Origin: Alteraquisediminimonas sediminicola
Lineage (GTDB): Bacteria > Pseudomonadota > Alphaproteobacteria > Sphingomonadales > Sphingomonadaceae
Length of the DNA stretch: 64,000 nt
Direction: 5' to 3'
Assembly (NCBI RefSeq): GCF_019740335.1
Contig: NZ_JAHXZS010000001.1
Span: 1,054,001-1,118,000 of the forward strand
The stretch's first letter is position 1; the number at the start of each line of letters is the position of its first letter. Positions 36,924-45,081 of this stretch are shown here, piece after piece. The translations under genes were made by a program, and so were the position numbers. Below the pieces are notes generated by a model. That model had not been told where the DNA came from. It searched no databases and saw only the letters and a program-made list of their open reading frames with translations.

Positions 36924-37391
36924 TCACGCGATCCATTTTCTCAGGGTTAATGCATCAAAGGTTTCAACACCGCTGCCGTGATAATAATTGGGTCGTCGAC
37001 CGATCACTTCAAAACCATGCGCGCGATATAAATGCATCGCCGGATTGCCATCCCGAACTTCAAGAAATAGCGATTTTACGCCATGTTCAGCTAAAATTAT
37101 ATAGCCCTGATCAAGGATATTATCCGCAATAGCTTGGCGACGATGAACAGGATCTACCGCCACCAACAATAATTCGGATTCATCGACAACGCGACTGAAC
37201 AGGGCAAACCCATCAACCATCTGTTCGTTATTTTCATGTACCAATAACAAGATGCCGGGCATGATCATCATGCTCGTCAACTGCGCCTTGGTCCATGCTT
37301 CGCCAAATTGCGAATCAAACGCAGCTTCCATCACCACCATGACCGCATCCAGATCGGACATGCTGCCGGGCCGGACGCCGTTATTATTCAT
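36924..37391 (-). CDS. rimI: [Ribosomal protein S18]-alanine N-acetyltransferase-like GNAT
   Basis: A 155-residue GNAT acetyltransferase. The acetyl-CoA site is in VAVDPVHRRQAIADNILDQG, with Arg-Arg in the Q/R-x-x-G/A region, then SLFLEVRDGNPAMHLYRAHGFEVIGRRPNYY, the typical RimI end motif. RimI acetylates the N-terminus of ribosomal protein S18 and possibly EF-Tu. ATG 37391 overlaps the tsaB stop by 4 bp (ATGA); the tsaB-rimI pair is common in bacteria and supports the call. The G/A loop is slightly unusual. Confidence 0.88.
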   Translation of the reverse strand: MNNNGVRPGSMSDLDAVMVVMEAAFDSQFGEAWTKAQLTSMMIMPGILLLVHENNEQMVDGFALFSRVVDESELLLVAVDPVHRRQAIADNILDQGYIILAEHGVKSLFLEVRDGNPAMHLYRAHGFEVIGRRPNYYHGSGVETFDALTLRKWIA

Positions 37392-38032
37392 GCGGGTAGC
37401 GGCGCCATGGGCTTGGCATCTGCGCCCCGGCCATAAATGGGTTGGGCATCCTGCAAGATCATCTCCGCAGGCAGCCACAGCGCCTCTCGCGCATCGGGGG
37501 CAAGATCAAGAAACGCCATCTCTGGAAAATGCGCTGCATAGGCGGCAGCGGCGCTGCCAATCGCGACATATTCTGCGCCATGCGCCGTGATCGCCGCCTC
37601 CGGCAGCAAAGACTGAAAAGGCGCAGCAGCGATGATCCCATTGTCCGTGCGAACAAACGGCTGGACAAACCATTCGCCATGGCCGCCCAAAGTCACCACC
37701 AAAAACCGGTCCTGTGCAGGCAATGCCCGTCCTGCCATCACCGCGAGCAGATCAAGCGTGCGAAACCCATGCACCGGCACCTGCCACGCAAAGCCAAGCG
37801 CGCGCGCCGCCGCAATGCCGACCCGCACCCCGGTAAAGCTGCCCGGCCCGCAATCGACAAGGATCGACCCTGCCCGGCCCTGATCGGGCAAGGCGGCCAT
37901 CATCGGTAACAGATGTTCGGCATGGCCCCGCGCCATTGAATCATGGCGATAGGCCGTCACCTCGCCCACAGATATCAGGGCAATCGAACAAGCGGAGGCC
38001 GCCGTTTCAATGACAAGGGTGTCGGCTATCAT
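37388..38032 (-). CDS. tsaB: tRNA threonylcarbamoyladenosine synthesis protein TsaB
   Basis: TsaB is the scaffold that, with TsaD and TsaE, puts threonylcarbamoyl on A37 of ANN-decoding tRNAs. The 214-residue protein has the actin-like ATPase fold: LVIETAASACSIALI at the start, HAEHLLPMM near 37-45, and the strong signature LVDCGPGSFTGVRVGIAAARALG near 58-80. It is coupled to rimI by a 4-bp overlap. tsaD and tsaE are not in the window. Confidence 0.93.
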   Translation of the reverse strand: MIADTLVIETAASACSIALISVGEVTAYRHDSMARGHAEHLLPMMAALPDQGRAGSILVDCGPGSFTGVRVGIAAARALGFAWQVPVHGFRTLDLLAVMAGRALPAQDRFLVVTLGGHGEWFVQPFVRTDNGIIAAAPFQSLLPEAAITAHGAEYVAIGSAAAAYAAHFPEMAFLDLAPDAREALWLPAEMILQDAQPIYGRGADAKPMAPLPA

Positions 38033-38068
38033 CTAAAAGCGCGGCATCGGATACGGGCAGCCAGCAAA

Positions 38069-38659
38069 TCAGGCGATGCGGTTCGACTGATCGAACGTCG
38101 GGCGCGGCGCGCGCGGATAGGCGCTCGCCAAATCACCATAGCCAATGGTCGCGATGAAATTGGACTTCACCGATGTCCCGGCAAAAAAGGCTTGATCGAC
38201 CGCCGCATTATCGAAACCCGACATCGGACCGACATCAAGGCCCAGCGCGCGCGCCGCCATGATGAAATAGCCGCCCTGCAACGAACTGTTCCGAAAGGCG
38301 GAGGTTTCGGCAAAGGCAGTATTGCCCTCAAACCAGCTTTTCGTTTCCATCGCGGGGAAAAGTTCGGGCAGGCGCTCGTAAAACTCAAGGTCCATGCCGA
38401 TAATCGCGGTCACAGGCGCGGCCTTGATCTTGGTGGCATTGCCCGCAATCGCACAGGCCGCGAGCTTGTCCTTCGCCTCTTGCGATACGCACCAGACGAT
38501 GCGGATCGGTTGGCAATTGACCGAGGTCGGCCCCCATTTCAGCAAATCCCAGACCGCATGCAGCGTTTGTGTCGCGACCGGCTGATCAAGATAGGCATTC
38601 ACCGTCCGCGCCGTGCGGAACAATTGATCCATTGCCTGATCGCTCAACGGTGCAGCCAT
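38069..38659 (-). CDS. Nitroreductase-family protein, malonic semialdehyde reductase-like (RutE)
   Basis: A 196-residue flavoprotein of the nitroreductase family. The opening (LSDQAMDQLFRTARTVNAYLDQPV) has the RT...Y pattern of the RutE/HadB subgroup rather than the RRS of classical nitroreductases. LKWGPTSVNCQPIRIVW near 49-65 is the FMN-binding segment, and GLDVGPMSGFDNAAVD near 135-150 is typical of the subgroup. RutE reduces malonic semialdehyde in pyrimidine breakdown, but no rut genes are near, so the natural substrate is open. It is next to tsaB on the same strand. Confidence 0.85.
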   Translation of the reverse strand: MAAPLSDQAMDQLFRTARTVNAYLDQPVATQTLHAVWDLLKWGPTSVNCQPIRIVWCVSQEAKDKLAACAIAGNATKIKAAPVTAIIGMDLEFYERLPELFPAMETKSWFEGNTAFAETSAFRNSSLQGGYFIMAARALGLDVGPMSGFDNAAVDQAFFAGTSVKSNFIATIGYGDLASAYPRAPRPTFDQSNRIA

Positions 38660-38704
38660 TCGTATTTCCTTGAAATATTGGGGGTCGGCAAGAAATCGGC
38701 GCGT

Positions 38705-39271
38705 TTATACAGCGCGAACTTCGGTCACTTCCGGCACATAATGCTTCAGCAATTGCTCGATGCCCTGCTTCAACGTTGCCGAAGACGACGGACAGCCGGA
38801 ACATGCGCCCTGCATCGCCAGACTGACCACGCCCTGCGCATAAGAGCGATAGACAATATCGCCACCATCCTGCGCGACCGCCGGGCGCACCCGTGTTTCG
38901 ATCAGATCCTTGATCTGGGCAATGATCTCGGCATCCGCCGGATCGTCCAGATCTTCATCAACAATCGCAATGCCCGCCGCAGTGCCGCCACGGAACAATG
39001 GCGCACCGCTCGCGAAATGATCGAGCAGAATGTTCAGCACATCATTCTTATTGGCCGCCCAATCGCCGCCCACGCCCAGCGTCACGGAAATAAAGTCGCG
39101 ACCGAAAAACACCCCCGACACATCGCCAAGGCTGAACAACGCAGAAGCCAGCGGCGACACCTCGGCCTCTTCCGGCGACGCGAAATCGCGGCTGCCATCG
39201 GCAAGAACGGTCTGACCCGGCAAGAATTTGAGGGTCGATGGATTGGGGGTGAGTTCGATTTCTATCAGCAT
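38705..39271 (-). CDS. NifU-like iron-sulfur cluster carrier (NFU type)
   Basis: A 188-residue protein with an N-terminal Nfu_N domain (EIELTPNPSTLKFLPGQTV, VSGVFFGRDFISVTL) and a C-terminal NifU domain with the cluster-binding CSGCPSS near 163-169 inside ARPAVAQDGGDI...LAMQGACSGCPSSSATLKQGI. It receives iron-sulfur clusters from the Isc or Suf machinery and delivers them to target proteins. The true start is ATG 39271 (AGG upstream); a longer open frame runs antisense through rpsD and is not real. It lies upstream of the nitroreductase on the same strand. Confidence 0.9.
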   Translation of the reverse strand: MLIEIELTPNPSTLKFLPGQTVLADGSRDFASPEEAEVSPLASALFSLGDVSGVFFGRDFISVTLGVGGDWAANKNDVLNILLDHFASGAPLFRGGTAAGIAIVDEDLDDPADAEIIAQIKDLIETRVRPAVAQDGGDIVYRSYAQGVVSLAMQGACSGCPSSSATLKQGIEQLLKHYVPEVTEVRAV

Positions 39272-39475
39272 GACGCCTAAATGGGAGTTATTCGCAAAAA
39301 GCGCAAGGCATCTCCTGTGCCCAATGCGCGACCGGACTTGACTCTTCGCCCCCCATCCCCTAGCCGCGCGTTTCGCAATTGGCCCTGCACCCCGGTGAAG
39401 CAGTGGCCCTGCCCCATGCACGCATGAGGCAGAGCGGTACCGGGACCGAGAAGAAACGCAATTGAAGGAAGTATC

Positions 39476-40090
39476 ATGACGAAGCGTACAAGCGCCAAGT
39501 ACAAGCTCGATCGCCGTATGGGCGAAAACATCTGGGGCCGTCCGAAGTCCCCGGTGAACAAGCGCGAATATGGTCCGGGCCAGCACGGTCAGCGCCGCAA
39601 GGGCAAGGCCACCGATTATGGTATTCAGCTCCGCGCCAAGCAGAAGCTGAAGGGCTATTATGGCGATGTGACTGAAAAGCAGTTCAAGCGCGCCTATCAG
39701 GAAGCCGATAAGATGAAGGGCGATACGTCGCAGAACCTCATCGGCCTGCTGGAACGCCGTCTGGACGCGATCGTCTATCGCGCCAAGTTCGCCCCGACCA
39801 TCTTCGCTGCGCGTCAGCTCGTCAGCCACGGCCATGTCTATGTCGATGGCGTGAAGTGCAACATCGCATCGCGTCAGGTAAAGGCCGGTCAGGTCATCTC
39901 GCTCGGCAAGAAGGCGCAGGAAATGGCGCTGGTGCTCGAAGCACAGAGCCTGTCCGAACGTGAAATCCCTGATTATGTCACCCCGGATGGCGTGACCAAG
40001 GTCACCTTCACCCGCGTCCCGACGCTGGACGAAGTACCTTATCCGGTGAAGATGGAACCGAATCTGGTCGTCGAATTCTATTCGCGCTAA
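39476..40090 (+). CDS. rpsD: 30S ribosomal protein S4
   Basis: S4 starts assembly of the 30S subunit by binding 16S rRNA and also takes part in translational feedback. The 204-residue protein begins [20 protein letters not shown] and has the S4 RNA-binding domain [15 protein letters not shown]...[35 protein letters not shown] precedes the ATG. It is alone here, not in the rpsM-rpsK-rpoA operon, as is usual in alphaproteobacteria. A strong terminator and then a palindromic element follow. Confidence 0.98.
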   Translation: MTKRTSAKYKLDRRMGENIWGRPKSPVNKREYGPGQHGQRRKGKATDYGIQLRAKQKLKGYYGDVTEKQFKRAYQEADKMKGDTSQNLIGLLERRLDAIVYRAKFAPTIFAARQLVSHGHVYVDGVKCNIASRQVKAGQVISLGKKAQEMALVLEAQSLSEREIPDYVTPDGVTKVTFTRVPTLDEVPYPVKMEPNLVVEFYSR

Positions 40091-40110
40091 TTTTCGGTAC
40101 AGTATTAAAG

Positions 40111-40145
40111 AAAAGGGCGGTCCCGCTGGGGCCGCCCTTTTTTTG
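40111..40145 (+). terminator. Intrinsic terminator of rpsD
   Basis: AAAAGGGCGGTCCCG...GGGGCCGCCCTTTTTTTT: a strong GC stem with an eight-base T-run, 20 bp past the rpsD stop. Confidence 0.9.
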
Positions 40146-40169
40146 TTTATGCCCGCGTTTTTGTTTTGG

Positions 40170-40390
40170 CCTCAGGCGCCGGGCGGCGACATCCGGCGCT
40201 TGTGGCTACGCCGCAATAAGCGGCGGCGGCCATTCGGCCTTGCGGCGGCGGTGCCGCCGGGGGTGGGGGATAGCGAGGTCTGCCCTTGGAAATTGCTCCC
40301 AACGGCACGCAGTGCCGCAAGCGCGAACGCGCGCCCGAGCTTATTGCGAGGAAAGCCAAGGCAGCGGATGCTGCCGCCCGGCGCCTGAGG
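40170..40390. repeat. 221-bp near-palindromic element, MITE-like
   Basis: The left end (40170-40195, starting CCTCAGGCGCCGGGCGGC) and the right end (40365-40390) are inverted copies that match at 24 of 26 bases. The symmetry goes on inward: the decamer CGCAATAAGC at 40212-40221 has its exact inverse at 40339-40348, at the same distance (42 bp) from each end. The arms stay partly complementary to about 40262 and 40298. The whole could fold as a long hairpin. The right arm recurs at 23886-23963. No transposase-like frame lies inside, so it is non-autonomous at most. It fills most of the 321-bp gap between rpsD and the MaoC gene. Confidence 0.7.
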
Positions 40391-40411
40391 GACTAATTAA
40401 AAACCCCTAAA

Positions 40412-40858
40412 TCAAACCCGCCGCGCCACCATCGAGCGCGCCAAAATCCGCATCACGCATTCATCATGCTGGTTGAACATTTCGGTGCGGGTGCGGATGC
40501 TGCCCCGGTCGGGCTTGCTACGCGACGGCGTTACTTCCAGCACTTCCCATGTCAGTCGTAGCGTATCGCCGGGATAGACCGGCTTCAACCAGCGCAGTTC
40601 ATCAATGCCGGGGGAGCCAAGGCCCTGATGGCCGACCGCGTTGAAATGTTCGACCAACATCGCCATCGACATCGCGCCGCTGTGCCAGCCACTGGCGGCG
40701 ATGCGACCAAAATGGGTCTTGGCCGCCGCCTCATCGTCAAGGTGAAAGGGCTGCGGATCGAATTTGCGCGCGAAGTCGATCACGTCTTCGCGCGTCACCT
40801 CATAATGGCCAAAATGGCAGACCTCGCCAACAACAAGATCTTCCAGATATTGCGCCAT
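40412..40858 (-). CDS. MaoC-family (R)-hydratase-like dehydratase
   Basis: A 148-residue hot-dog fold protein. YLEDLVVGEVCHFGHYEVTREDVIDFARKFDPQPFHLDDEAA holds the conserved Asp and His of the hydratase 2 motif (D-P-x-P-x-H), followed by ASGWHSGAMSMAM. Such enzymes hydrate enoyl-CoA or related thioesters. Substrate unknown; no fatty-acid genes lie next to it. ATG 40858 follows GAGGAGCAAGG. It lies 21 bp downstream of purB on the same strand and may share its transcript. Confidence 0.87.
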   Translation of the reverse strand: MAQYLEDLVVGEVCHFGHYEVTREDVIDFARKFDPQPFHLDDEAAAKTHFGRIAASGWHSGAMSMAMLVEHFNAVGHQGLGSPGIDELRWLKPVYPGDTLRLTWEVLEVTPSRSKPDRGSIRTRTEMFNQHDECVMRILARSMVARRV

Positions 40859-40879
40859 GACCGCCTTGCTCCTCAATAA

Positions 40880-42193
40880 TTACTGGCCGAACACGCGGGC
40901 AAAGATCGTGTCGATATGCTTCAGATGATAGCCAAGGTCGAACTTTTCTTCGATCTGCTGCGGGCTGAGCGCCGCCGTCACTTCCTCATCGGCTTTCAGC
41001 AATTCCATCAACGACAATTGCCCATCCGATTCCCACACTTTCATCGCATTGCGCTGAACGAGACGATAGCTGTCTTCCCGGCTCACGCCCGCTTGGGTCA
41101 GCGCCAGCAGCACGCGCTGCGAATGGACGAGACCGCCCATTTTGTTGAGATTCTTTTCCATCCGCTCCGGATAGACGAGCAGCTTGTCGATTACGCCGGT
41201 CAGGCGACCAAGCGCGAAATCAAGGGTGATCGTCGCATCCGGCGCGATATAGCGTTCAACCGACGAATGCGAGATGTCGCGCTCATGCCACAAGGCGACA
41301 TTTTCCATCGCCGGCAGGGCATAAGAACGCACCATCCGGGCAAGGCCGGTCAGATTTTCGGTCAGCACCGGATTGCGCTTGTGCGGCATGGCCGAAGAGC
41401 CCTTCTGGCCCGGCGAGAAATATTCCTCAGCTTCCAGCACTTCGGTGCGCTGCAAATGGCGCACTTCGACCGCGAGACGCTCAATCGACGAGGCGATCAC
41501 GCCCAAGGTCGCGAAATACATCGCATGGCGATCACGCGGGATGACCTGTGTCGACACCGGCTCGATTTCAAGGCCAAGCTTGGCCGCGACATGTTCTTCG
41601 ACCTGCGGGTCGATATTGGCGAAAGTGCCGACCGCGCCCGAAATCGCGCAGGTGGCGATGTCCTTGCGCGCCGCGATCAAGCGATCCTTGCAGCGCGAAA
41701 ATTCGGCATAGGCTTCTGCCATCTTCAAACCGAACGTCACCGGCTCGGCATGAATGCCATGGCTGCGGCCAATCGACGGTGTCATCTTATGTTCAAACGC
41801 GCGACGCTTGATCGCCGCCAGCAATTGATCGAGATCGGCCAGCAACAAATCGGTCGCCCGCGATAATTGCACCGCAAGGCAAGTATCCAGCACGTCGGAA
41901 GAGGTCATGCCCTGATGCATGAACCGTGCTTCATCGCCGACATTTTCCGCAACCCAGGTCAGGAATGCGATCACATCATGCTTGGTCACGGCTTCAATCG
42001 CGTCGATGGCGGCGACATCGATCGTCGGGTTGGTCGCCCACCAATCCCACAACGCCTTGGCGGCGGACTTTGGCACAACGCCCAATTCCGCCAGCGCATC
42101 GGTCGCATGGGCTTCGATTTCGAACCAGATCTTGAAGCGGGTTTCCGCATCCCAGATCTTGACCATGTCGGGACGTGAATAGCGGAGAATCAT
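40880..42193 (-). CDS. purB: Adenylosuccinate lyase
   Basis: PurB carries out two fumarate-releasing steps in purine synthesis: SAICAR to AICAR and adenylosuccinate to AMP. The 437-residue protein is of the PurB/short type, with MILRYSRPDMVKIWD at the N-terminus, TSSDVLDTCLA near 97-107, the catalytic GRSHGIHAEP near 142-151, and the superfamily signature GQKGSSAMPHKRNP near 260-273. ATG 42193 is chosen over an upstream in-frame ATG because homologs begin MI.RY. It is divergent from thrS with 109 bp between. Confidence 0.97.
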   Translation of the reverse strand: MILRYSRPDMVKIWDAETRFKIWFEIEAHATDALAELGVVPKSAAKALWDWWATNPTIDVAAIDAIEAVTKHDVIAFLTWVAENVGDEARFMHQGMTSSDVLDTCLAVQLSRATDLLLADLDQLLAAIKRRAFEHKMTPSIGRSHGIHAEPVTFGLKMAEAYAEFSRCKDRLIAARKDIATCAISGAVGTFANIDPQVEEHVAAKLGLEIEPVSTQVIPRDRHAMYFATLGVIASSIERLAVEVRHLQRTEVLEAEEYFSPGQKGSSAMPHKRNPVLTENLTGLARMVRSYALPAMENVALWHERDISHSSVERYIAPDATITLDFALGRLTGVIDKLLVYPERMEKNLNKMGGLVHSQRVLLALTQAGVSREDSYRLVQRNAMKVWESDGQLSLMELLKADEEVTAALSPQQIEEKFDLGYHLKHIDTIFARVFGQ

Positions 42194-42302
42194 GGCAGGG
42201 GCTTTCTGCAAGGAATGAGAGTTGCGCTGCCGCTAGCAAAGCAGGCCGCTTTGGGCAATGCGCGGCTTGACTTGGCCTTGGCCCTGCCTATGGGTTGCAG
42301 CC

Positions 42303-44300
42303 ATGTCCGAGATGCTGAAAATCACCCTTCCCGATGGCTCTGTGCGCGAAGTGGCACAGGGGACCACCCCTTATGATATCGCCGCCGCCATTGGCCCCGG
42401 CCTCGCGAAAGCCGCGATTGCGGCGCGAGTCGATGGCGAATTGCGGGACATCACCCGGCCTTTGACCGGGGATGCGACGCTCGCGCTCGTCACCTCGAAA
42501 GATGAGGCGGACGCGCTGGAACTCGCGCGTCATGATTTCGCGCATATTCTGGCCGAGGCGGTGCAGACACTGTTTCCCGGCACGCAGATCACCTTCGGCC
42601 CCTCGACCGATGATGGCTTTTATTATGATTTCGCGCCCAAGGATCGCCCGTTCACGGATGAAGACCTGCCCGCGATTGAGGCCGAGATGCGTAAAATCAT
42701 CGCCGCCAACAAGCCATTGCGTCGCGAAATCTGGGACCGCGATGCGCTGATCGCCCGCTGGCGCGCGCAAGGCGAGAATTTCAAGGCCGAATGGGCGGCA
42801 GAATTGCCTGCGGGCGATGAAATCAGCGTCTATTGGTCGGGCGATGATTGGATGGACATGTGCCGTGGGCCGCATCTGGCCTCCACCGGGCGGCTCGACC
42901 CTCAGGCGTTCAAGCTCACCCGCGTATCGGGCGCTTATTGGCGCGGCGACCAGAAAAACGCGATGTTGTCGCGCGTCTATGGCACCGGCTGGCTGAATAA
43001 AAAGCAGCTCGACCTGCATCTGACCCGGCTCGAAGAAGCCGCCAAGCGCGACCATCGCAAATTGGGGCAGGAAATGGACCTGTTCCATCTCCAACAAGAA
43101 GCGCATGGCAGCGTGTTCTGGCATCCCAAGGGCTATATGATCTGGCGCGAGCTGGAAGCCTATATGCGCCGCGCCATTGATGGTGCCGGTTATAAAGAGG
43201 TCAAAACGCCGCAGGTGATGGACTCCCGCCAATGGGAACAATCCGGCCATTGGGGCAAATATCGCGAAAATATGTTCGTCATCCCGGATGAGGTGCCGAA
43301 TACCGAGGACGAAGGTCCGGTGATTTCGGGCGAGGCCGATTGGATGGCCTTGAAACCGATGAACTGCCCGGCGCACGTCCTGATCTTCCGTCAGGGGATC
43401 AAAAGCTATCGCGACCTGCCGTTGCGTATTTACGAAAATGGCTGCTGCCACCGCAATGAACCGCATGGCGCGTTGCACGGCCTGATGCGCGTCCGCCAGT
43501 TCACGCAGGACGACGCCCATATCTTCTGCCGCGAAGATCAGATCGTCGATGAAGTGCGGAAATTCTGCGCACTGGCCGACCGCATCTATCAACAGCTTGG
43601 CTTTGAAGGCTATTCGATCAAGCTCGCGCTGCGCCCTGAAAAACGCTTCGGCACCGAAGAGATGTGGGATCAGGCCGAAACCGAATTGCGCGATGCCGTC
43701 GCGGCGGCGGGCCTTGCCACCGATGCCTATGGCTGGGAAGAATTGCCGGGCGAAGGGGCGTTTTATGCGCCCAAGCTCGAATGGCATCTGACCGATGCGA
43801 TTGGCCGCACGTGGCAGGTCGGCACGATCCAGTCGGACCGCGTGCTGCCGGAGCGGCTGGACGCGAGCTATGTCGCCGAAGATGGCGAAAAGCATCGCCC
43901 GGTGATGCTCCACCGCGCGATTTTCGGGTCCTATGAACGTTTCATCGGCATTTTGATCGAACATTTCGCGGGCAAACTGCCGGTCTGGCTCGCGCCGGTG
44001 CAGGCCGTGGTCGCGACCATCGTGTCCGACGCCGATGATTATGCCCATGATGTCACCGCCCAGTTGAAAGCGGCGGGCATTCGCGTCGAAAGCGATCTCC
44101 GCAACGAAAAGATCAACTATAAGGTGCGCGAACATTCGCTGGCGAAGGTCCCGCATCTGTTGGTCGTCGGCAAGCGCGAGGCCGAAGAAGGCACCGTCGC
44201 CATCCGCACTTTGGGCGAGGAGCGCCAGCGCTTCATGCCCTTGGCAGAGGCGATTGCGCTATTGAAGGCCGAGGCAACGCCGCCCGACCTGCGCGTATAA
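42303..44300 (+). CDS. thrS: Threonyl-tRNA synthetase
   Basis: ThrRS charges tRNA-Thr and edits mischarged serine. The 665-residue protein has the TGS domain ([37 protein letters not shown]), the editing domain with [11 protein letters not shown] (H-x3-H), the class II core ([69 protein letters not shown]) and the anticodon-binding domain ending with [22 protein letters not shown] 42303 gives the normal N-terminus. No obvious leader attenuator is seen in the short upstream gap. It precedes the DUF442 phosphatase by 12 bp. Confidence 0.98.
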   Translation: MSEMLKITLPDGSVREVAQGTTPYDIAAAIGPGLAKAAIAARVDGELRDITRPLTGDATLALVTSKDEADALELARHDFAHILAEAVQTLFPGTQITFGPSTDDGFYYDFAPKDRPFTDEDLPAIEAEMRKIIAANKPLRREIWDRDALIARWRAQGENFKAEWAAELPAGDEISVYWSGDDWMDMCRGPHLASTGRLDPQAFKLTRVSGAYWRGDQKNAMLSRVYGTGWLNKKQLDLHLTRLEEAAKRDHRKLGQEMDLFHLQQEAHGSVFWHPKGYMIWRELEAYMRRAIDGAGYKEVKTPQVMDSRQWEQSGHWGKYRENMFVIPDEVPNTEDEGPVISGEADWMALKPMNCPAHVLIFRQGIKSYRDLPLRIYENGCCHRNEPHGALHGLMRVRQFTQDDAHIFCREDQIVDEVRKFCALADRIYQQLGFEGYSIKLALRPEKRFGTEEMWDQAETELRDAVAAAGLATDAYGWEELPGEGAFYAPKLEWHLTDAIGRTWQVGTIQSDRVLPERLDASYVAEDGEKHRPVMLHRAIFGSYERFIGILIEHFAGKLPVWLAPVQAVVATIVSDADDYAHDVTAQLKAAGIRVESDLRNEKINYKVREHSLAKVPHLLVVGKREAEEGTVAIRTLGEERQRFMPLAEAIALLKAEATPPDLRV

Positions 44301-44312
44301 GGAGACTGATCC

Positions 44313-44744
44313 ATGTTCCGCACCCTCACTCCGAATTTGTCAGTCGCCCCGCAGATCAGCCTCGAAGAGGTCAATGATGCCGCGCAACAGGGCTTTACCC
44401 TGATCATCAACAATCGCCCGGACGGCGAGGATTTCGACCAACCCACCGGCGCAGAGATCGAAGCCGCGGCCAAGGCATTGGGCCTTGATTATGTCGCGAT
44501 TCCCATCACCCATGCCGGTTTCTCCAAGCCGCAGGTCGATGCGATGCTCGCCGCCGTCTCTCGCCCCGATGCGAAGATCCTCGCTTATTGCCGGTCCGGC
44601 ACGCGCTCGACGCTCGTCTGGGCCTTGGCACAGTCCGCAGCAGGCGAAGATGGCGATGCGCTCGCCACGCTGGCGGCCAATGCCGGTTATGACCTGTCGC
44701 CGATCCGTCCGATCATGGATCAGTTGCGGGCGCATGCGGGTTAA
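44313..44744 (+). CDS. DUF442/TIGR01244 family phosphatase-like protein
   Basis: A 143-residue cytosolic protein of the beta-lactamase-hydrolase-like (BLH) N-domain family. It has LSVAPQISLEEVNDAAQQGF, INNRPDGEDFDQPTGAEIEAAAKALGLDYVAIPIT and the active-site loop YCRSGTRST (C93), a rhodanese/dual-specificity-phosphatase-like Cys-Arg loop. In relatives this domain is linked to persulfide or sulfide handling (fused to ETHE1-type dioxygenases). Here it stands alone, directly after thrS, with AAGGAGA before the ATG. Its substrate is not known. Confidence 0.83.
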   Translation: MFRTLTPNLSVAPQISLEEVNDAAQQGFTLIINNRPDGEDFDQPTGAEIEAAAKALGLDYVAIPITHAGFSKPQVDAMLAAVSRPDAKILAYCRSGTRSTLVWALAQSAAGEDGDALATLAANAGYDLSPIRPIMDQLRAHAG

Positions 44745-44823
44745 AGCGCGCTGATATTAGGCCTAAATATCGTCACCCACACCTCCTCTTTCGTCACCGC
44801 ACCCCTCGTCATTCCCCTTCCCT

Positions 44824-44927
44824 CGTCATTCCCGCGAAGGCGGGAATCCATAAGCACCACCGGATCGAAGGGCGTGCATCCTGCGTTGGTCCATCCTGTC
44901 TGGATTCCCGCCTTCGCGGGAATGACG
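44824..44927. repeat. REPIN-like repeat: second copy
   Basis: A 27-bp unit (CGTCATTCCCGCGAAGGCGG...) at 44824-44850 recurs as an exact inverse at 44901-44927. The middle contains GATCGAAGGGCGTGC and TCCTGTC, which matches the reverse complement of the middle at 8351-8453. The two elements are therefore copies of one family. This one lies in the 337-bp gap between the DUF442 gene and the PBP1A gene; the rest of the gap shows no other feature. Confidence 0.75.
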
Positions 44928-45081
44928 ACAAGAAAAGAAGAACAGGGCTAATTTCCAGCGCCGCCATCAGGAGGCAGTGACCTAGGATAGGTAGCCTGCA
45001 ACCCTCCTGCCCTTAAATTTCGTTAACGGCACATCGCAGCCCGCTTGCGGCCAGCGCGCCAACCGCATAGACGAGTGCGCT

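Noticed and set aside
39272-39835. Upstream extension of the NifU-like frame into rpsD
   Set aside because: It is antisense to rpsD, and a good start with AGG upstream exists at 39271, where the Nfu_N domain begins.
40286-40396. 36-codon frame (TTG start) in the palindromic element
   Set aside because: Very short, lies in the arm of an inverted repeat, and the related copy at 23886 carries a 2-bp insertion that breaks the frame. Noted only in the element's finding.
42288-44156. 622-codon open frame on the minus strand over thrS
   Set aside because: Antisense shadow of threonyl-tRNA synthetase; no recognisable motifs.
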